Positions 1-9,439 are shown, counted from the first letter of the stretch. The stretch: 64,000 nucleotides of DNA from Salinisphaera shabanensis E1L3A (GCF_000215955.2 NZ_AFNV02000007.1:62001-126000), one strand, 5' to 3'. Program-made: numbers and translations. Notes: generated from the letters alone by a model not told the origin.

Positions 1-3000
1 GCTCGATAGTGGCGGTTGCGGGAATCGGTGCTCCAAGCAAACTGGCCGTGGCGTCGAGCTCGATCTGGTTCGCGTTACGCAGCGAAATGACCAGGCGTCC
101 GTTCTGTTCGAACGTAACCGGCCCCACCAGATTGGCAGCAAATTGCTGCTGGTCGAGCGTGACGTTTTCACCGTCCGGCGCGTTGGCCACCAGATTCAGC
201 GACGCCGCGAAGCAGGGCTCAAAGTCGTATTCAACGCCGCCCGGGAACTGGCCCGTACAGCGTTCCACGATATAGCCGGTCTGATTCGGCGTGCCGGTCG
301 GGTTGGCGTCCTGGTCGTTCGGGAAGCGCAGCAGTATGCGGCCGGTGTTGATCGTCAGCAACGGTGCACCAGCCAACGTCGCGGTAGCCTCAACGCCGGT
401 CAGGCTGGTGATCCCGCCGGGCAGCAGCGACACGGGCACACACGTCTCGGGCGTTTCGCCCACGGCCGATCCGGCGTTGGGCGTGTTGCCCTCGCCGAAT
501 TGAACGGCGTCTACGCGCGCGCAGTCGCTGGTCGCTTCACGAATCGCAATCGGGCGGGCGAGCGACAGATAGTTCGCATACTTGCCATCAGGCCGATCCG
601 GGCTCTCGATTGTAGCGAGAGCGCCGATGCCGCCGGCTTCCAGCGACAGCAAGGCTCGATTACCCGGCTGCAGGCGTTCGCCATCATCTACACGGCCATT
701 ACCGTTGGTGTCGGTTTCCGGCAGCGTGAATTGGGTGGTGTAGTAGTCGTTGTTGGCCGCAATCGCGTCGAAGGGCATGACGATATCCGGACCGCCCGCG
801 GTGCCGGTCGACGAGTCGGTCGAGCCGGTGCCGTTGAGCGGATCGGTATTGACGGCCGCACCGTTGAGGTCGGCAATAACGCCCGCCGGCACCGACCCAC
901 CGGTACAACGGTCGCCTTCGGTACCGCAGACGACGATCCAGTAGCGCGTGCCCTGCTCAAGATAGTCGGTCGGACGAATCGTGAAGGAGCGGGTCTGGGC
1001 GTCGCCGGGGTTGGCCAGGGCGATGTCCGCGTCGACCGCGCCCACGCACTGCCCGTTGCCGTCCATTTCCTGTAGCGCCACGCTGGCGCCTTCCACGCCG
1101 TTGCCTTCGCCACTACCGGCCGTCAGACAGCCGTCGGCCAATACGATGGTGCTCGCGTCCACGAACTTTGACAGGACGGCATCAACCGGGACATTGACCG
1201 GACTTTGGAACACCGGGTAATTGAACGCGGCATTATCGGTCGAGCTGCCTACGCAGTTGCCAGCCGTGTCGCCACCGGTGACGAAGGAGTCACCCACGTT
1301 ATCCGTCTCGAGCGCACAGGGTATGCCGGGCGAGAGCGTGCCCAGTAGCGGGGGCGCGCTGTCGGTGGCGACCTGAGGCTCGGTACGGAAGTTCATGGTC
1401 AGGCCCGGCCCGCCGGCGTTGTCGCTGAGCGGGTTGCCGTCGAGATCTCTGAGTTGGTTCTCCGTGCGGCTATTGGGAAGGGAGATGGTGTAATCCGTAT
1501 CCGGCGCGAGAAGATCGACCGGATCGATAACCACGCTGAAACCTTCGACACGGTAGTTTACTTCATCCTCGGTGAGCGGCGTTCCCCCGCTCGATGCAAG
1601 CTGAATGCTCTGCGCATTGACCGTGTTCGGATCGATCGGCGAAGAAAACACAATCGCCGGGCTGGATTCGATCGGGAAACTGTTAACGGCTACACCCAGT
1701 CCGCCGCCTTGCGTGGGCGGCAGCGGCTGGCCGCCGGGCGCGGTCTGGAAGTTTGTGCAGAAGGGTTCCGGGAATGCCGTCGGCGCAGCGCCGGTATAGA
1801 ACGCGTCGTAGAGCGGCGAGCCGAAAGCGTACAGGCAGGCGCTGGGCGAGCGCGCGGTGATGACCGGGCCCACCGAGTCCTGAGTGTCACTCGCGCCTGC
1901 GACTTCGGCGTCGTCCGGGTTGGCCGGCAGTACCAGCGTCAGCTGGAAGTTGACGGTGGCGTTATCGGTGCGGTTTACGTTGATCGGGAAGGTGCCCAGC
2001 GTTTGAATTTCCAGGTCGCCATTGCCGCGCGGAATCGCAAGGCCGGCCCCTTGAATATTGAGCACGCTCTGGTTGAACACGCCGTTGGCCAGCTGCTGGA
2101 TGACGAAGTTCTCGGGGTCAGAGCCGAGCGCGGCGGTCACCAGGGTGCCGATACCCAGGTCAAAGCGCAGCTGTACCGCCGTCGGCGTGACTACGTTGCG
2201 ATAGTCGTTGGCCATCAAATAGACGCTGACGTCGTTGATGAAGTTGACGTCGATCGGGCCGCTGTCGATCGGGGTCTCGACGCCTGCTTCCTCGCCGCCG
2301 AGGAATAGCTTGAGGCCCTTGAGCTGGAACTTCTGGCCGGCGGGAATGACGGCCGGAATAACGTCGCCATAGCCGGCGGTGCCGGGCGTGGCGAGAGTTG
2401 TCGCAACCCGGTTGCGCAGCGGCGGGGACACGCTAAAGGGGACGTCTTCGGGGCCGAGTACCGGCTGGTCGTTGCTGCCGATCAACTGGGAATCGATATT
2501 GACGTTATTGACCTTGAGACCGCTCAGTAAGCTATCGGGCAGATTGACCCTTTCCTGGGCTGAGCTTCCGTCCTCGATGATCAGCGTCTGGTCGGTCGGC
2601 TGATTGCCCAGGGTCAGCACGGTGCGCGGCTCGCTACCCTCGGTCAGCGACTTGCCGAATACCGACGTAATGTCGGACGTCCAGCTCACGGTGTAATCCC
2701 CGGGCGCAAGATCCTCATTGGGATCGAAGACGATATAACGCCCCAGGGCGGTTAGCCGGGCGTCGGTTACGCGGTTGCCATTCGAATCTTCTACGAAAAA
2801 GGTGTTTTCGTTGACCGTGGCAGGGTTGACCGGCTCGTTGAGGATCACGCGGATCGCATTGAACTGCGTGAAAACGGTGGGTTCCTGGGTTGCCGGATTG
2901 ATTTCGCCTGGGGTTACTGTCGTGACCTGGAAATCGCCGTTGGCGGGGCGACCTTCACCGGGGCGCGTCGTGAAGCTGAATAGCGGCTTGCCATCTCTGA

Positions 3001-3532
3001 ACGTCGTGTTGCCGACCGTGATATCGCCCGTGGCCGTCACTGCATAGGTGCTGTTCGGCTTGAGCGCGCCGTCAAGGTTCAACCGTACGGGGTTGAACTG
3101 GTTGTCCTTGCGATTGAATTGCTGGGCATCGCGATCGAACGTCACACCCAACTCGGCCGGCTGATACTGATCATCGTCGGCGTCGGCCGGTTTGACCTGT
3201 AGGGCCAGCGAAGCGAGGGCGCTATCGGTGACGGTGCCATCGAAATTCACCACGATCTGCGTATCGAGGAGCACGTCGTGCTGGCCGTTAAACGGATAGG
3301 TGAAGTTCAGTCCGCTAGCAGTGACTTCGCTTCGAGGGTTGGGCTCGCCGTTATCGCCGCCACCTCCACTAGAGCAAGCGGGCAGAACGGTGGCCGCTGC
3401 AATGAAAAGCGCTGCAACCGCGAGGCGGCTCCGGCGTGGATGGCGCGCGCTGTGCGCGCCGACGAGCGTTGCGGTGTCCGAATTCTGGGCAGAATCGGCG
3501 CAACGCGTCCGACGAGAATGCATCGATAGCAC
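1..3532 (-). CDS. Very large Ig-like (SbsA/Big_5-type) surface lipoprotein, 3' end cut by window edge
   Basis: The minus-strand frame is open without a stop from about 3532 to base 1, giving at least 1,177 codons; the C-terminus lies outside the window. I prefer GTG 3532, which has AGGGAG seven bases upstream, over the in-frame ATG at 3523. A basic n-region and hydrophobic stretch end in a lipobox L-P-A-C followed by S-S-G-G-G-G, so the product should be an outer-membrane-directed lipoprotein. Several stretches resemble bacterial Ig-like SbsA domains: a proline/glycine turn, a strand with V-x-F-D or I-V-F-S-S-P, a V-N/V-D-x-x-T-V segment, then a Y-x-V or Y-T-I strand. At 677-712 there is a canonical EF-hand/dockerin-like calcium loop (D-x-N-x-N-G-x-V-x-x-x-E). 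The composition is acidic with few lysines, as expected for a secreted adhesin or matrix protein. The exact role is unknown; surface adhesion or S-layer-like structure is inferred. Confidence 0.8.
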   Translation of the reverse strand, partial: MLSMHSRRTRCADSAQNSDTATLVGAHSARHPRRSRLAVAALFIAAATVLPACSSGGGGDNGEPNPRSEVTASGLNFTYPFNGQHDVLLDTQIVVNFDGTVTDSALASLALQVKPADADDDQYQPAELGVTFDRDAQQFNRKDNQFNPVRLNLDGALKPNSTYAVTATGDITVGNTTFRDGKPLFSFTTRPGEGRPANGDFQVTTVTPGEINPATQEPTVFTQFNAIRVILNEPVNPATVNENTFFVEDSNGNRVTDARLTALGRYIVFDPNEDLAPGDYTVSWTSDITSVFGKSLTEGSEPRTVLTLGNQPTDQTLIIEDGSSAQERVNLPDSLLSGLKVNNVNIDSQLIGSNDQPVLGPEDVPFSVSPPLRNRVATTLATPGTAGYGDVIPAVIPAGQKFQLKGLKLFLGGEEAGVETPIDSGPIDVNFINDVSVYLMANDYRNVVTPTAVQLRFDLGIGTLVTAALGSDPENFVIQQLANGVFNQSVLNIQGAGLAIPRGNGDLEIQTLGTFPINVNRTDNATVNFQLTLVLPANPDDAEVAGASDTQDSVGPVITARSPSACLYAFGSPLYDAFYTGAAPTAFPEPFCTNFQTAPGGQPLPPTQGGGLGVAVNSFPIESSPAIVFSSPIDPNTVNAQSIQLASSGGTPLTEDEVNYRVEGFSVVIDPVDLLAPDTDYTISLPNSRTENQLRDLDGNPLSDNAGGPGLTMNFRTEPQVATDSAPPLLGTLSPGIPCALETDNVGDSFVTGGDTAGNCVGSSTDNAAFNYPVFQSPVNVPVDAVLSKFVDASTIVLADGCLTAGSGEGNGVEGASVALQEMDGNGQCVGAVDADIALANPGDAQTRSFTIRPTDYLEQGTRYWIVVCGTEGDRCTGGSVPAGVIADLNGAAVNTDPLNGTGSTDSSTGTAGGPDIVMPFDAIAANNDYYTTQFTLPETDTNGNGRVDDGERLQPGNRALLSLEAGGIGALATIESPDRPDGKYANYLSLARPIAIREATSDCARVDAVQFGEGNTPNAGSAVGETPETCVPVSLLPGGITSLTGVEATATLAGAPLLTINTGRILLRFPNDQDANPTGTPNQTGYIVERCTGQFPGGVEYDFEPCFAASLNLVANAPDGENVTLDQQQFAANLVGPVTFEQNGRLVISLRNANQIELDATASLLGAPIPATATIE

Positions 3533-4024
3533 GGTTTGTCTCCCTGGCTGTATACACGTCTCATTGCGACACGTGGTCTTTTTAGAATACTCCCGTTTCT
3601 GACGATAAACGAGATTGGTAGTACACGCCATACGCCACAGGAATATATTGAATACGCTCGGCTTTTGCCGCATTGCAGCAAACGTGCGGCTGTCTTCCCA
3701 ATGACGCCGAATCGCACGTGAATTCAAGGCTTCGAGCGCTCAGCCGATAGCGATCGGTTGCCTGGGGCGCGACGATTCATATCGCAGATCAGCCAGCCGC
3801 TTCGTCTCAAAAGCGGCTGGCGCGCGCGAAAACGCGCAAAACTTCGCCGGTAATAATGGTTTTCCTTTCAGACCTGCGGCCGTGTCGAGAAATCGATCGT
3901 AAGCAACTGTTTTACGATGAACGCGAGTGGCTTCTTCGCTGGCTGATGGGACGTTCGTGTCAGCGCTGTGATCGACGCCGTAAACCCGCCGATGGCGATC
4001 ACGCGGCTCGTCTGTATGGGCGCC
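3533..4024. other. Intergenic region between lipoprotein gene and alpha/beta hydrolase gene
   Basis: About 490 bases lie between the 5' end of the lipoprotein gene and the 3' end of the upstream hydrolase gene, both on the minus strand. The region should hold the lipoprotein promoter, but I find no convincing -35/-10 pair. Its main structure is a perfect 10-bp inverted repeat at 3793-3820 (listed separately). Short open frames here have no recognisable domains and I do not call them genes. Confidence 0.5.
3793..3820 (-). terminator. Hairpin, possible terminator of the 4025-9321 operon
   Basis: CCAGCCGCTT at 3793-3802 pairs perfectly with AAGCGGCTGG at 3811-3820 across an 8-base loop. It lies about 200 bases downstream of the stop codon of the minus-strand hydrolase gene. 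There is no clean U-tract on the minus strand, so intrinsic termination is uncertain; it could also be an attenuating or RNA-stabilising hairpin. Confidence 0.35.
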
Positions 4025-4906
4025 TCAAGCCGAAAGAAATGCCGCGATGTGGCCGGCTATGCTCTGCGGTTTCTGCAGATGCAGCATATGTCCGCAGCCA
4101 TCGACGACCACATGGCGCAGATCGCTGAAACAGGCGCGGCGCTCGGCCATTTCGGCCTCGCCGCAGAAGTATTTCGCCGGCGAGTCGCCGCCGTCGATGC
4201 ATAGAACATGGGCCCGTACTTCTCGCCATAATGCCTTGGCTTCGGCCGCGCGGAAGGCATAGGGCAAGGGCACGCGATGCCATGGGTCGACGCGCATACG
4301 CCGCCGACCGTGTTCGTCTTCTCTCTCGGTCCATTGAGCGGCAAGCTGCTCGATGACGTCATCGTTGAGTTCGGGGTAGCGCTTGGCGATGCGCGAGGCC
4401 GCGGTTTGCAGGTCGTCATACACCTTTGTCGCCGGCGGGTTGGCATGGGCATCCAGCCAGCGGCGATAGCGGTCGGGCACGTTGGCTGTAGCGCTGTCCG
4501 GCACGTTCAGGCTGTCGAGCGTCACCAGATGCGAAACGCGTTCGGTCCGGGTGCCGGCATATAGACTCGCCACCTGGCCGCCCATGCTGTGTGCGATCAG
4601 CGTGACCGGTTGATCCTGGCCGACCAGGATGTCGAGAAGTCGTTCCAGGTCGAGCAGGTAGCTCGGGAACCAGTAACTGTCATGAATTGCCGTCGTCGCG
4701 CCATGGCCACGCCAGTCCGGCGCGATATAGCGATAGCGGTCGGGCGCTATCGCCTGCATGGCGTCAACCAGCGGCTCGAAACTCGCGCCGGTATCCATGA
4801 GCCCGTGAAGAAGCACTAGCGGCTGACCATTCGGATTGCCGGCTTCGCGCACGGCGTAGTCGAGCTCGTCGATGCGTACCGAGCGAATCAGATTGCCTAA
4901 GTTCAT
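4025..4906 (-). CDS. Alpha/beta-fold hydrolase
   Basis: A 293-aa protein of the alpha/beta-hydrolase fold. An oxyanion-hole H-G sits in LLHGLMD near residue 34, the nucleophile elbow A-H-S-M-G-G places the catalytic Ser at about residue 107, and the catalytic His is in G-C-G-H-M-L-H near residue 273. The tryptophan-rich D-W-R-G-H-G strand is typical of esterases and epoxide-hydrolase-like members. The substrate cannot be read from sequence. There is no signal peptide, so it is cytoplasmic. Its ATG overlaps the TGA of the upstream EamA transporter gene by four bases (ATGA), which indicates translational coupling and the last place in a minus-strand operon. Confidence 0.85.
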   Translation of the reverse strand: MNLGNLIRSVRIDELDYAVREAGNPNGQPLVLLHGLMDTGASFEPLVDAMQAIAPDRYRYIAPDWRGHGATTAIHDSYWFPSYLLDLERLLDILVGQDQPVTLIAHSMGGQVASLYAGTRTERVSHLVTLDSLNVPDSATANVPDRYRRWLDAHANPPATKVYDDLQTAASRIAKRYPELNDDVIEQLAAQWTEREDEHGRRRMRVDPWHRVPLPYAFRAAEAKALWREVRAHVLCIDGGDSPAKYFCGEAEMAERRACFSDLRHVVVDGCGHMLHLQKPQSIAGHIAAFLSA

Positions 4907-5784
4907 GTTTTGACCTGTTGAGAATGTCGCGCATCACGCGCATGCACGATCGCCTGGCGCCAGTAAAAGACGCCGAGCACGCCCAGAATGATTGCAATGG
5001 CCGCGAGCGTTGCCCGCGTGGGAATTTCTCCGAGAAACACGCTGGCCCATAAGGTGCCGAAGACGGTTTCCAGCAGCATGAGCAGACTGACTTCAGGGGC
5101 GGCTAGATAACGCGGGCCGCGACCGATGAGCGCAAACGCCAGTGGCAGCACCACGGCCAGACCTGCGAGTGCTGCCATGCCCGGCGTCGTGAGCGAAAAC
5201 GGCGTCGCAAAGAAGACGGTGACGAGGGCCATGATCAGGCCGCCAAGCGCGAGTCCGGGCAGGGTGTCGCCCTGGCCGGTCGCGCGCATGATCACAAACG
5301 TTGCGCCAAAAACCATGGCGGTGGCGATGCCGGCGACGCGTCCGATGAGGCTGCCGGCGCCGCCGAACGCAATGAGCAGTAGTCCGGCTGCGATGGCGGC
5401 CGCGGTCAGCCACGTTCGTAGCGGTGCCCGTTCATGCAGGAAGACGACGCTGAATAACGCCGCAAAGATCGATGCTGTGGCGAGACAGCCCAGCGTGTCG
5501 GCAATGGTCGTATGTTCGATGGTAAACACGAACAGGACATTGCTGAGCGCGAAAAGCACCCCGAGGCCCCAGCCGAGCGGGCTGCGCAGTGCGTCGATAA
5601 TGGGTTTTGAATCCCCGCGTTCCCGCCAGAACAGATACAGGCCAAGACCCATGACCAGCGCAGTACCACGCCAGAAAAGCGTCGTCGCCATATCGGCATC
5701 GAGCAGCCGAATGAGGATCGAATCCGGGCTGAGGATGAGTACGCCCAGCCCGGTAATCAGAATCCCGTATAGACGCCCGCTCAA
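4903..5784 (-). CDS. EamA/DMT-family inner-membrane transporter
   Basis: A 293-aa, almost entirely hydrophobic protein with about ten predicted membrane segments arranged as two EamA repeats, the usual length and architecture of drug/metabolite exporters of the DMT superfamily. The loops are short, with basic residues on the predicted cytoplasmic side (for example F-W-R-E-R-G-D between early segments). The exported metabolite is not deducible. It begins 37 bases after the zinc-peptidase stop and overlaps the hydrolase gene by four bases, so it is probably in the same transcript. Confidence 0.85.
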   Translation of the reverse strand: MSGRLYGILITGLGVLILSPDSILIRLLDADMATTLFWRGTALVMGLGLYLFWRERGDSKPIIDALRSPLGWGLGVLFALSNVLFVFTIEHTTIADTLGCLATASIFAALFSVVFLHERAPLRTWLTAAAIAAGLLLIAFGGAGSLIGRVAGIATAMVFGATFVIMRATGQGDTLPGLALGGLIMALVTVFFATPFSLTTPGMAALAGLAVVLPLAFALIGRGPRYLAAPEVSLLMLLETVFGTLWASVFLGEIPTRATLAAIAIILGVLGVFYWRQAIVHARDARHSQQVKT

Positions 5785-5821
5785 AACAGGCGGCCGGCGT
5801 CTGCGCCGGCCCTCGGAGGCG

Positions 5822-6892
5822 CTATGGGTTCGTGCGAGCTTCGTAGGGGGCGATCACCCGGTGGATGAATTCGAGCTTGCGCCGCGCACCGGCGTTGAGC
5901 ACGAACGGATAGGCGTCGGCCAGCCCCATGCTGCGATTGACAGCATTCATGCCGATCGCCAAGTGGGTCCAACGATGCATCAGCGCTTCGAACTCCGTGG
6001 CCTGTTTCTGCCAGGGCGGTCTTGCCACCAGCTGGTATTCGGTGGCGGTGTCCAGCGTGTCGCGAATGTGCAGATAATGTGCCCACGATTCGGCCCAGTC
6101 TTCCCATGGATGGGCCGAAGCATAGGGGGTTACGAAGTGTGACTGCCAGTCTGCCGGCGCGCCGTTGGCATAGTGCCGCTGCAATGACTGGCCATAGTCG
6201 GCGCGCTCGTCGCCGAACAAGCTGCGATATTCGTCCAGCCATTCCGTCTTTTCGATCAGCCGCGCCCAGTAGTAGTGGCCGACTTCGTGACGGAAATGGC
6301 CGATGAGGGTCCGATAGTGCTCGCCCATCTGCTCGCGCATGCGTGCCCGCGCCACATCATCGGCCTCGGCGATGTTGATGGTGATCGCACCGTTGGCATG
6401 GCCGGTGGTCACCTGTGCCTGGCCTGCGAGCGGTTCGGTGAATTCGGTTTCGGCATCGGCGTCGGCCAGGAAATCGAAGCACAGGCCGAACTCGGGATCC
6501 TCCGCACGGCCGACGATCGGCAGGCCCAACTGGCGAAGATTGAAGATCAGGTGCCGCTTGGCATTTTCCAGTCGTGCCCAAAGCTCCAGGTGGCGAGGCG
6601 CATCGAGATCCGGAATGGTGCGCGTGAGCCGGCACGACGGACAAAAATGGTGCGGCGATTCGTCGGGTACGAGCCAGTTGCATACGTTGTGCTGCGTATA
6701 GTTCTGGCAAAGCCGATAGATGCGCCCGTTGATGCTGCCGGACGCGGGCACGCGCCAGCGGCCGTCGCCGATTGCTTCCAGCGCGGTCATGAGCATCGCT
6801 TCCGGGGCGAAGCCGAGGGTTCGCTCGCAGACCAGGCACCGCGTATTGCGAAAGAAGATCGAATTACCGCACTGGCAGTAGAAATCACGCAT
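5822..6892 (-). CDS. Zinc-binding metallopeptidase family protein (DUF2248 / peptidase Mx type)
   Basis: A 356-aa cytoplasmic protein. The N-terminus has two zinc-ribbon-like Cys groups: C-Q-C-G with C-L-V-C in the first 25 residues, and a second group ending in F-C-P-S-C. A gluzincin/metzincin-like H-E-V-G-H-Y-Y-W motif follows near residue 205, with downstream conserved W-E-D-W-A-E-S-W-A-H-Y that probably supplies the third ligand. This matches the family annotated as putative zinc-binding metallo-peptidase. In many proteobacteria such genes sit beside ATP-grasp and alpha-E genes, as here (6935-9321). The family is thought to belong to a peptide-modification locus, but the substrate is unknown. 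Confidence 0.85.
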   Translation of the reverse strand: MRDFYCQCGNSIFFRNTRCLVCERTLGFAPEAMLMTALEAIGDGRWRVPASGSINGRIYRLCQNYTQHNVCNWLVPDESPHHFCPSCRLTRTIPDLDAPRHLELWARLENAKRHLIFNLRQLGLPIVGRAEDPEFGLCFDFLADADAETEFTEPLAGQAQVTTGHANGAITINIAEADDVARARMREQMGEHYRTLIGHFRHEVGHYYWARLIEKTEWLDEYRSLFGDERADYGQSLQRHYANGAPADWQSHFVTPYASAHPWEDWAESWAHYLHIRDTLDTATEYQLVARPPWQKQATEFEALMHRWTHLAIGMNAVNRSMGLADAYPFVLNAGARRKLEFIHRVIAPYEARTNP

Positions 6893-6934
6893 GGCGTCGA
6901 ACGTCGCCTCGCCGGCTGAAAGGGCAGATCACTA

Positions 6935-7861
6935 TCATTGCTGAAAATAGCGGCTTTGGATCGTGTCGTTGATTGCGCTGAGTTCAATCTGCATGCGGTC
7001 GAGGAATTCGCTCAGTCGGTAGCCGGTGAGCGTGCCCGGGTCGGCATCGTTGAGTACCTGGACTGCGCTGTCGACGGCGCCCACGCAACGCGAGGAGGTG
7101 GGCAGTCGAACCAGCCGATCGGTGGCGGCGTTCAGACAAAAGCGTACCGAGCGGGGGAACGCGCTGTCGGCGAGCAGAAACCGGATCACGCCGGCGCCGG
7201 TGACGCGCACGCGTACGTGACGACGGTACATCTGAAAGGCGCTCAGCGATTTCAAGACGCTGATCCATTGGACGGTCTGGTAGGGCCGCAGTTCGCTGAT
7301 GTCCTCGTCCAGAAGGTCCGCGCTGCGCACATCGATGATGCGTGTGGTCATGTCCGCACGCTCGAGCTGCAGGCCCAGCATGAACATGTCGTATGCCGCA
7401 TCGCGACTCATGCCGGACTCGATCAGCCCGGCCATGTGCCGTGCGTTGCGCACGACATGGTCCATTACCCGCGATCGGGCGAGCCGACTTTCGATGTGCT
7501 GGCCTTCATCGGCGATGAACAGATGCAGGCCATTGATATCCTCCCAGACTTCCCGCGGCACGAGATCGCGGGCACTGCGCAGATTTTCGCGTGCGCTGGC
7601 CAGACAGCTGGCGATCGAGCTTGGATGCAGCCGGTCGGCCACCAGAAAACGCATGACGTTGGCTTCGCTGTCGTCGGGGTAGCGCTGCGCAAACAGATCC
7701 TCGGCGCCGACGATCTCGACCAGCGCGCGCCAGTCGAAAGCCGTGGCGCGTGGCATATCGAGCAACAAAAGGCTGGTTGCGTTGATCAGGCGCGATGTGG
7801 ATTCAGCGCGCTCGATATAGCGTCCGGCCCAGAACAGGTTCTGTGCGAGTCTCGAGAGCAT
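6935..7861 (-). CDS. Alpha-E domain protein (DUF403)
   Basis: A 308-aa, mostly helical, soluble protein starting M-L-S-R-L-A-Q-N-L-F-W-A-G-R-Y-I-E-R-A-E, the conserved N-terminus of the alpha-E family. It follows the circularly permuted ATP-grasp gene by two bases and precedes the zinc-peptidase gene by 42 bases. Across bacteria, alpha-E proteins occur almost only next to such ATP-grasp ligases, often with transglutaminase-like or peptidase genes. They are inferred to form a peptide-synthesis and peptide-processing system. The biochemical activity is not established. Confidence 0.9.
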   Translation of the reverse strand: MLSRLAQNLFWAGRYIERAESTSRLINATSLLLLDMPRATAFDWRALVEIVGAEDLFAQRYPDDSEANVMRFLVADRLHPSSIASCLASARENLRSARDLVPREVWEDINGLHLFIADEGQHIESRLARSRVMDHVVRNARHMAGLIESGMSRDAAYDMFMLGLQLERADMTTRIIDVRSADLLDEDISELRPYQTVQWISVLKSLSAFQMYRRHVRVRVTGAGVIRFLLADSAFPRSVRFCLNAATDRLVRLPTSSRCVGAVDSAVQVLNDADPGTLTGYRLSEFLDRMQIELSAINDTIQSRYFQQ

Positions 7862-7863
7862 GC

Positions 7864-9321
7864 TCAGACCTCCTCGTCCGCGACGATCCAGGTGTCCTTG
7901 CTGCCGCCACCCTGAGAGCTGTTCACGACCAACGAGCCTTCGCGCAGGGCGACACGGGTGAGCCCGCCCATGGTCACGAATGCATCGTCATCCGGGCGCG
8001 AAACGATGAACGGCCGTAAATCCACATGGCGCGGTCGTGCACTGCCGTCGATAAGCGTCGGCGCGGTCGACAAGGCCAGCGTAGGCTGGGCGATATAGTT
8101 GCGTGGGTTACGTTGAATCAGATCGGCGAACTGCTTGCGTTCGGCCGCCGTCGAGCGTGGCCCGATCAGCATCCCGTAGCCGCCGGATTCGTTGGCCGGC
8201 TTGACCACCAGCGAATCCAGGTTGGCCAGTACGTGTTCCCGATGCGTGTCGTTCATGCACAGCCATGACGGTACATTCGGTAGCTTGGCTTCCTGGTCGA
8301 GGTAGTAGCGGATGATCTCGGGCACGAACGCATAGACGACCTTGTCGTCGGCCACGCCCGCGCCGGGCGCATTGGCGATGGCCACATTGCCGGCACGCCA
8401 GGCACGCATCAGGCCCGGGGTGCCCAGCATGGAATCGGCCCGGAATACCTCCGGGTCGATGAAGGCATCGTCGACGCGACGATAGATCACGTCCACGCGC
8501 TGCGGGCCGTAGATGGTGCGGGAATACACGCAGTCGTCGCTGTCTACGAACAGGTCGCTGCCTTGAACCAGCTCGGCGCCCATCTGGCCGGCCAGCCAGA
8601 CATGTTCGAAGAAGGCGGAATTGAACACCCCTGGCGTAAGGACCGCGACATTCGGCGTCACATCCTTGCGCGGCGACAGCGCGTTGAGCGAATCGAGCAG
8701 CTCGCTGGCGTAGTCGTCGACCGGCAGGATGTGATGTTGGGCAAACAGCTCGGGAAACACCCGTTTGGAAACCAGACGATTCTCCACCATGTACGACACG
8801 CCCGAGGGCACGCGCAGGTTGTCCTCCAGGACATAGAACTCGCCCGCACCGTCGCGTACCAGATCCGAGCCGCAGATATGCGCCCAGATATCGCCGGGCG
8901 GACGCATGCCAACGCATTCGGGCCGGAAATTGGCCGACTGCGCGAGCACTTCACGCGGAAAGACGCCGTCGGCAACGATGCGTTGATCGGCGTAGAGGTC
9001 GGCCACGAACATGTTGAGCGCAGTTACACGCTGCTGCAGACCTTCGCGCACGCGATCCCATTCGTGCTTGGGTATCGGTCGCGGCAGGATATCGAATGGC
9101 CACGCACGATCGATCATGCCGGCGTCGGAGTACACCGTAAACGTGATGCCCATCGATTTGATCGCCAGATCCGCTGCTGCGCGCCGCGTTTCCAGTTCCG
9201 TACGACCAAACTCGCCGAGATAGCGCACCAGCGCATTGGCGGCGCTACGCGCCTGGCCCGAGTCGTCGAAGGCTTCATCGAAAAAGCCAGGGCTCCGATA
9301 ATCCCGCCACAAGTCATTCAT
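7864..9321 (-). CDS. Circularly permuted type 2 ATP-grasp protein (DUF404/DUF407)
   Basis: A 485-aa protein with the hallmarks of the circularly permuted ATP-grasp family: an early W-R-D-Y-x-S-P-G-F-F-D-E segment, the V-L-E-D-N-L-R-V-P-S-G-V-S-Y block, a central Y-R-R-V-D-D and late V-V-K-P-A-N-E-S-G-G-Y-G-M. I use ATG 9321, which has GGAAG nine bases upstream, rather than a GTG 57 bases earlier; the resulting N-terminus M-N-D-L-W-R-D-Y fits the family. Such enzymes are expected to form a carboxylate-amine (peptide-like) bond using ATP. It is the first gene of the minus-strand operon and is divergent from minC. Confidence 0.9.
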   Translation of the reverse strand: MNDLWRDYRSPGFFDEAFDDSGQARSAANALVRYLGEFGRTELETRRAAADLAIKSMGITFTVYSDAGMIDRAWPFDILPRPIPKHEWDRVREGLQQRVTALNMFVADLYADQRIVADGVFPREVLAQSANFRPECVGMRPPGDIWAHICGSDLVRDGAGEFYVLEDNLRVPSGVSYMVENRLVSKRVFPELFAQHHILPVDDYASELLDSLNALSPRKDVTPNVAVLTPGVFNSAFFEHVWLAGQMGAELVQGSDLFVDSDDCVYSRTIYGPQRVDVIYRRVDDAFIDPEVFRADSMLGTPGLMRAWRAGNVAIANAPGAGVADDKVVYAFVPEIIRYYLDQEAKLPNVPSWLCMNDTHREHVLANLDSLVVKPANESGGYGMLIGPRSTAAERKQFADLIQRNPRNYIAQPTLALSTAPTLIDGSARPRHVDLRPFIVSRPDDDAFVTMGGLTRVALREGSLVVNSSQGGGSKDTWIVADEEV

Positions 9322-9400
9322 GAATAGATGCTTCCAATCGACGAAACAACGCGCGTCACGTATTTCTATGCAAGACACAGACCGTAATGCACAAACAGCG

Positions 9401-9409
9401 TGCTAGACT
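9401..9409 (+). promoter_or_regulatory. Candidate extended -10 promoter of the min operon
   Basis: TGCTAGACT at 9401-9409 fits an extended -10 (TGn plus a TATAAT-like hexamer, four of six matches) about 30 bases before the minC ATG. There is no good -35, which extended -10 promoters can tolerate. It lies in the 118-base gap between the divergent ATP-grasp and minC genes. This is a prediction only. Confidence 0.3.
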
Positions 9410-9439
9410 CCCCGGCTTGTTTTTGAGAGTTATTCGGGC

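Noticed and set aside
3549-3554. TATACA on the minus strand as promoter -10 of the large lipoprotein gene
   Set aside because: It would put the transcription start on the ribosome-binding site, and no -35 lies at a proper distance.
3856-4128. Short plus-strand open frame downstream of the hydrolase gene
   Set aside because: It overlaps the end of the hydrolase coding sequence, has no ribosome site and no recognisable product.
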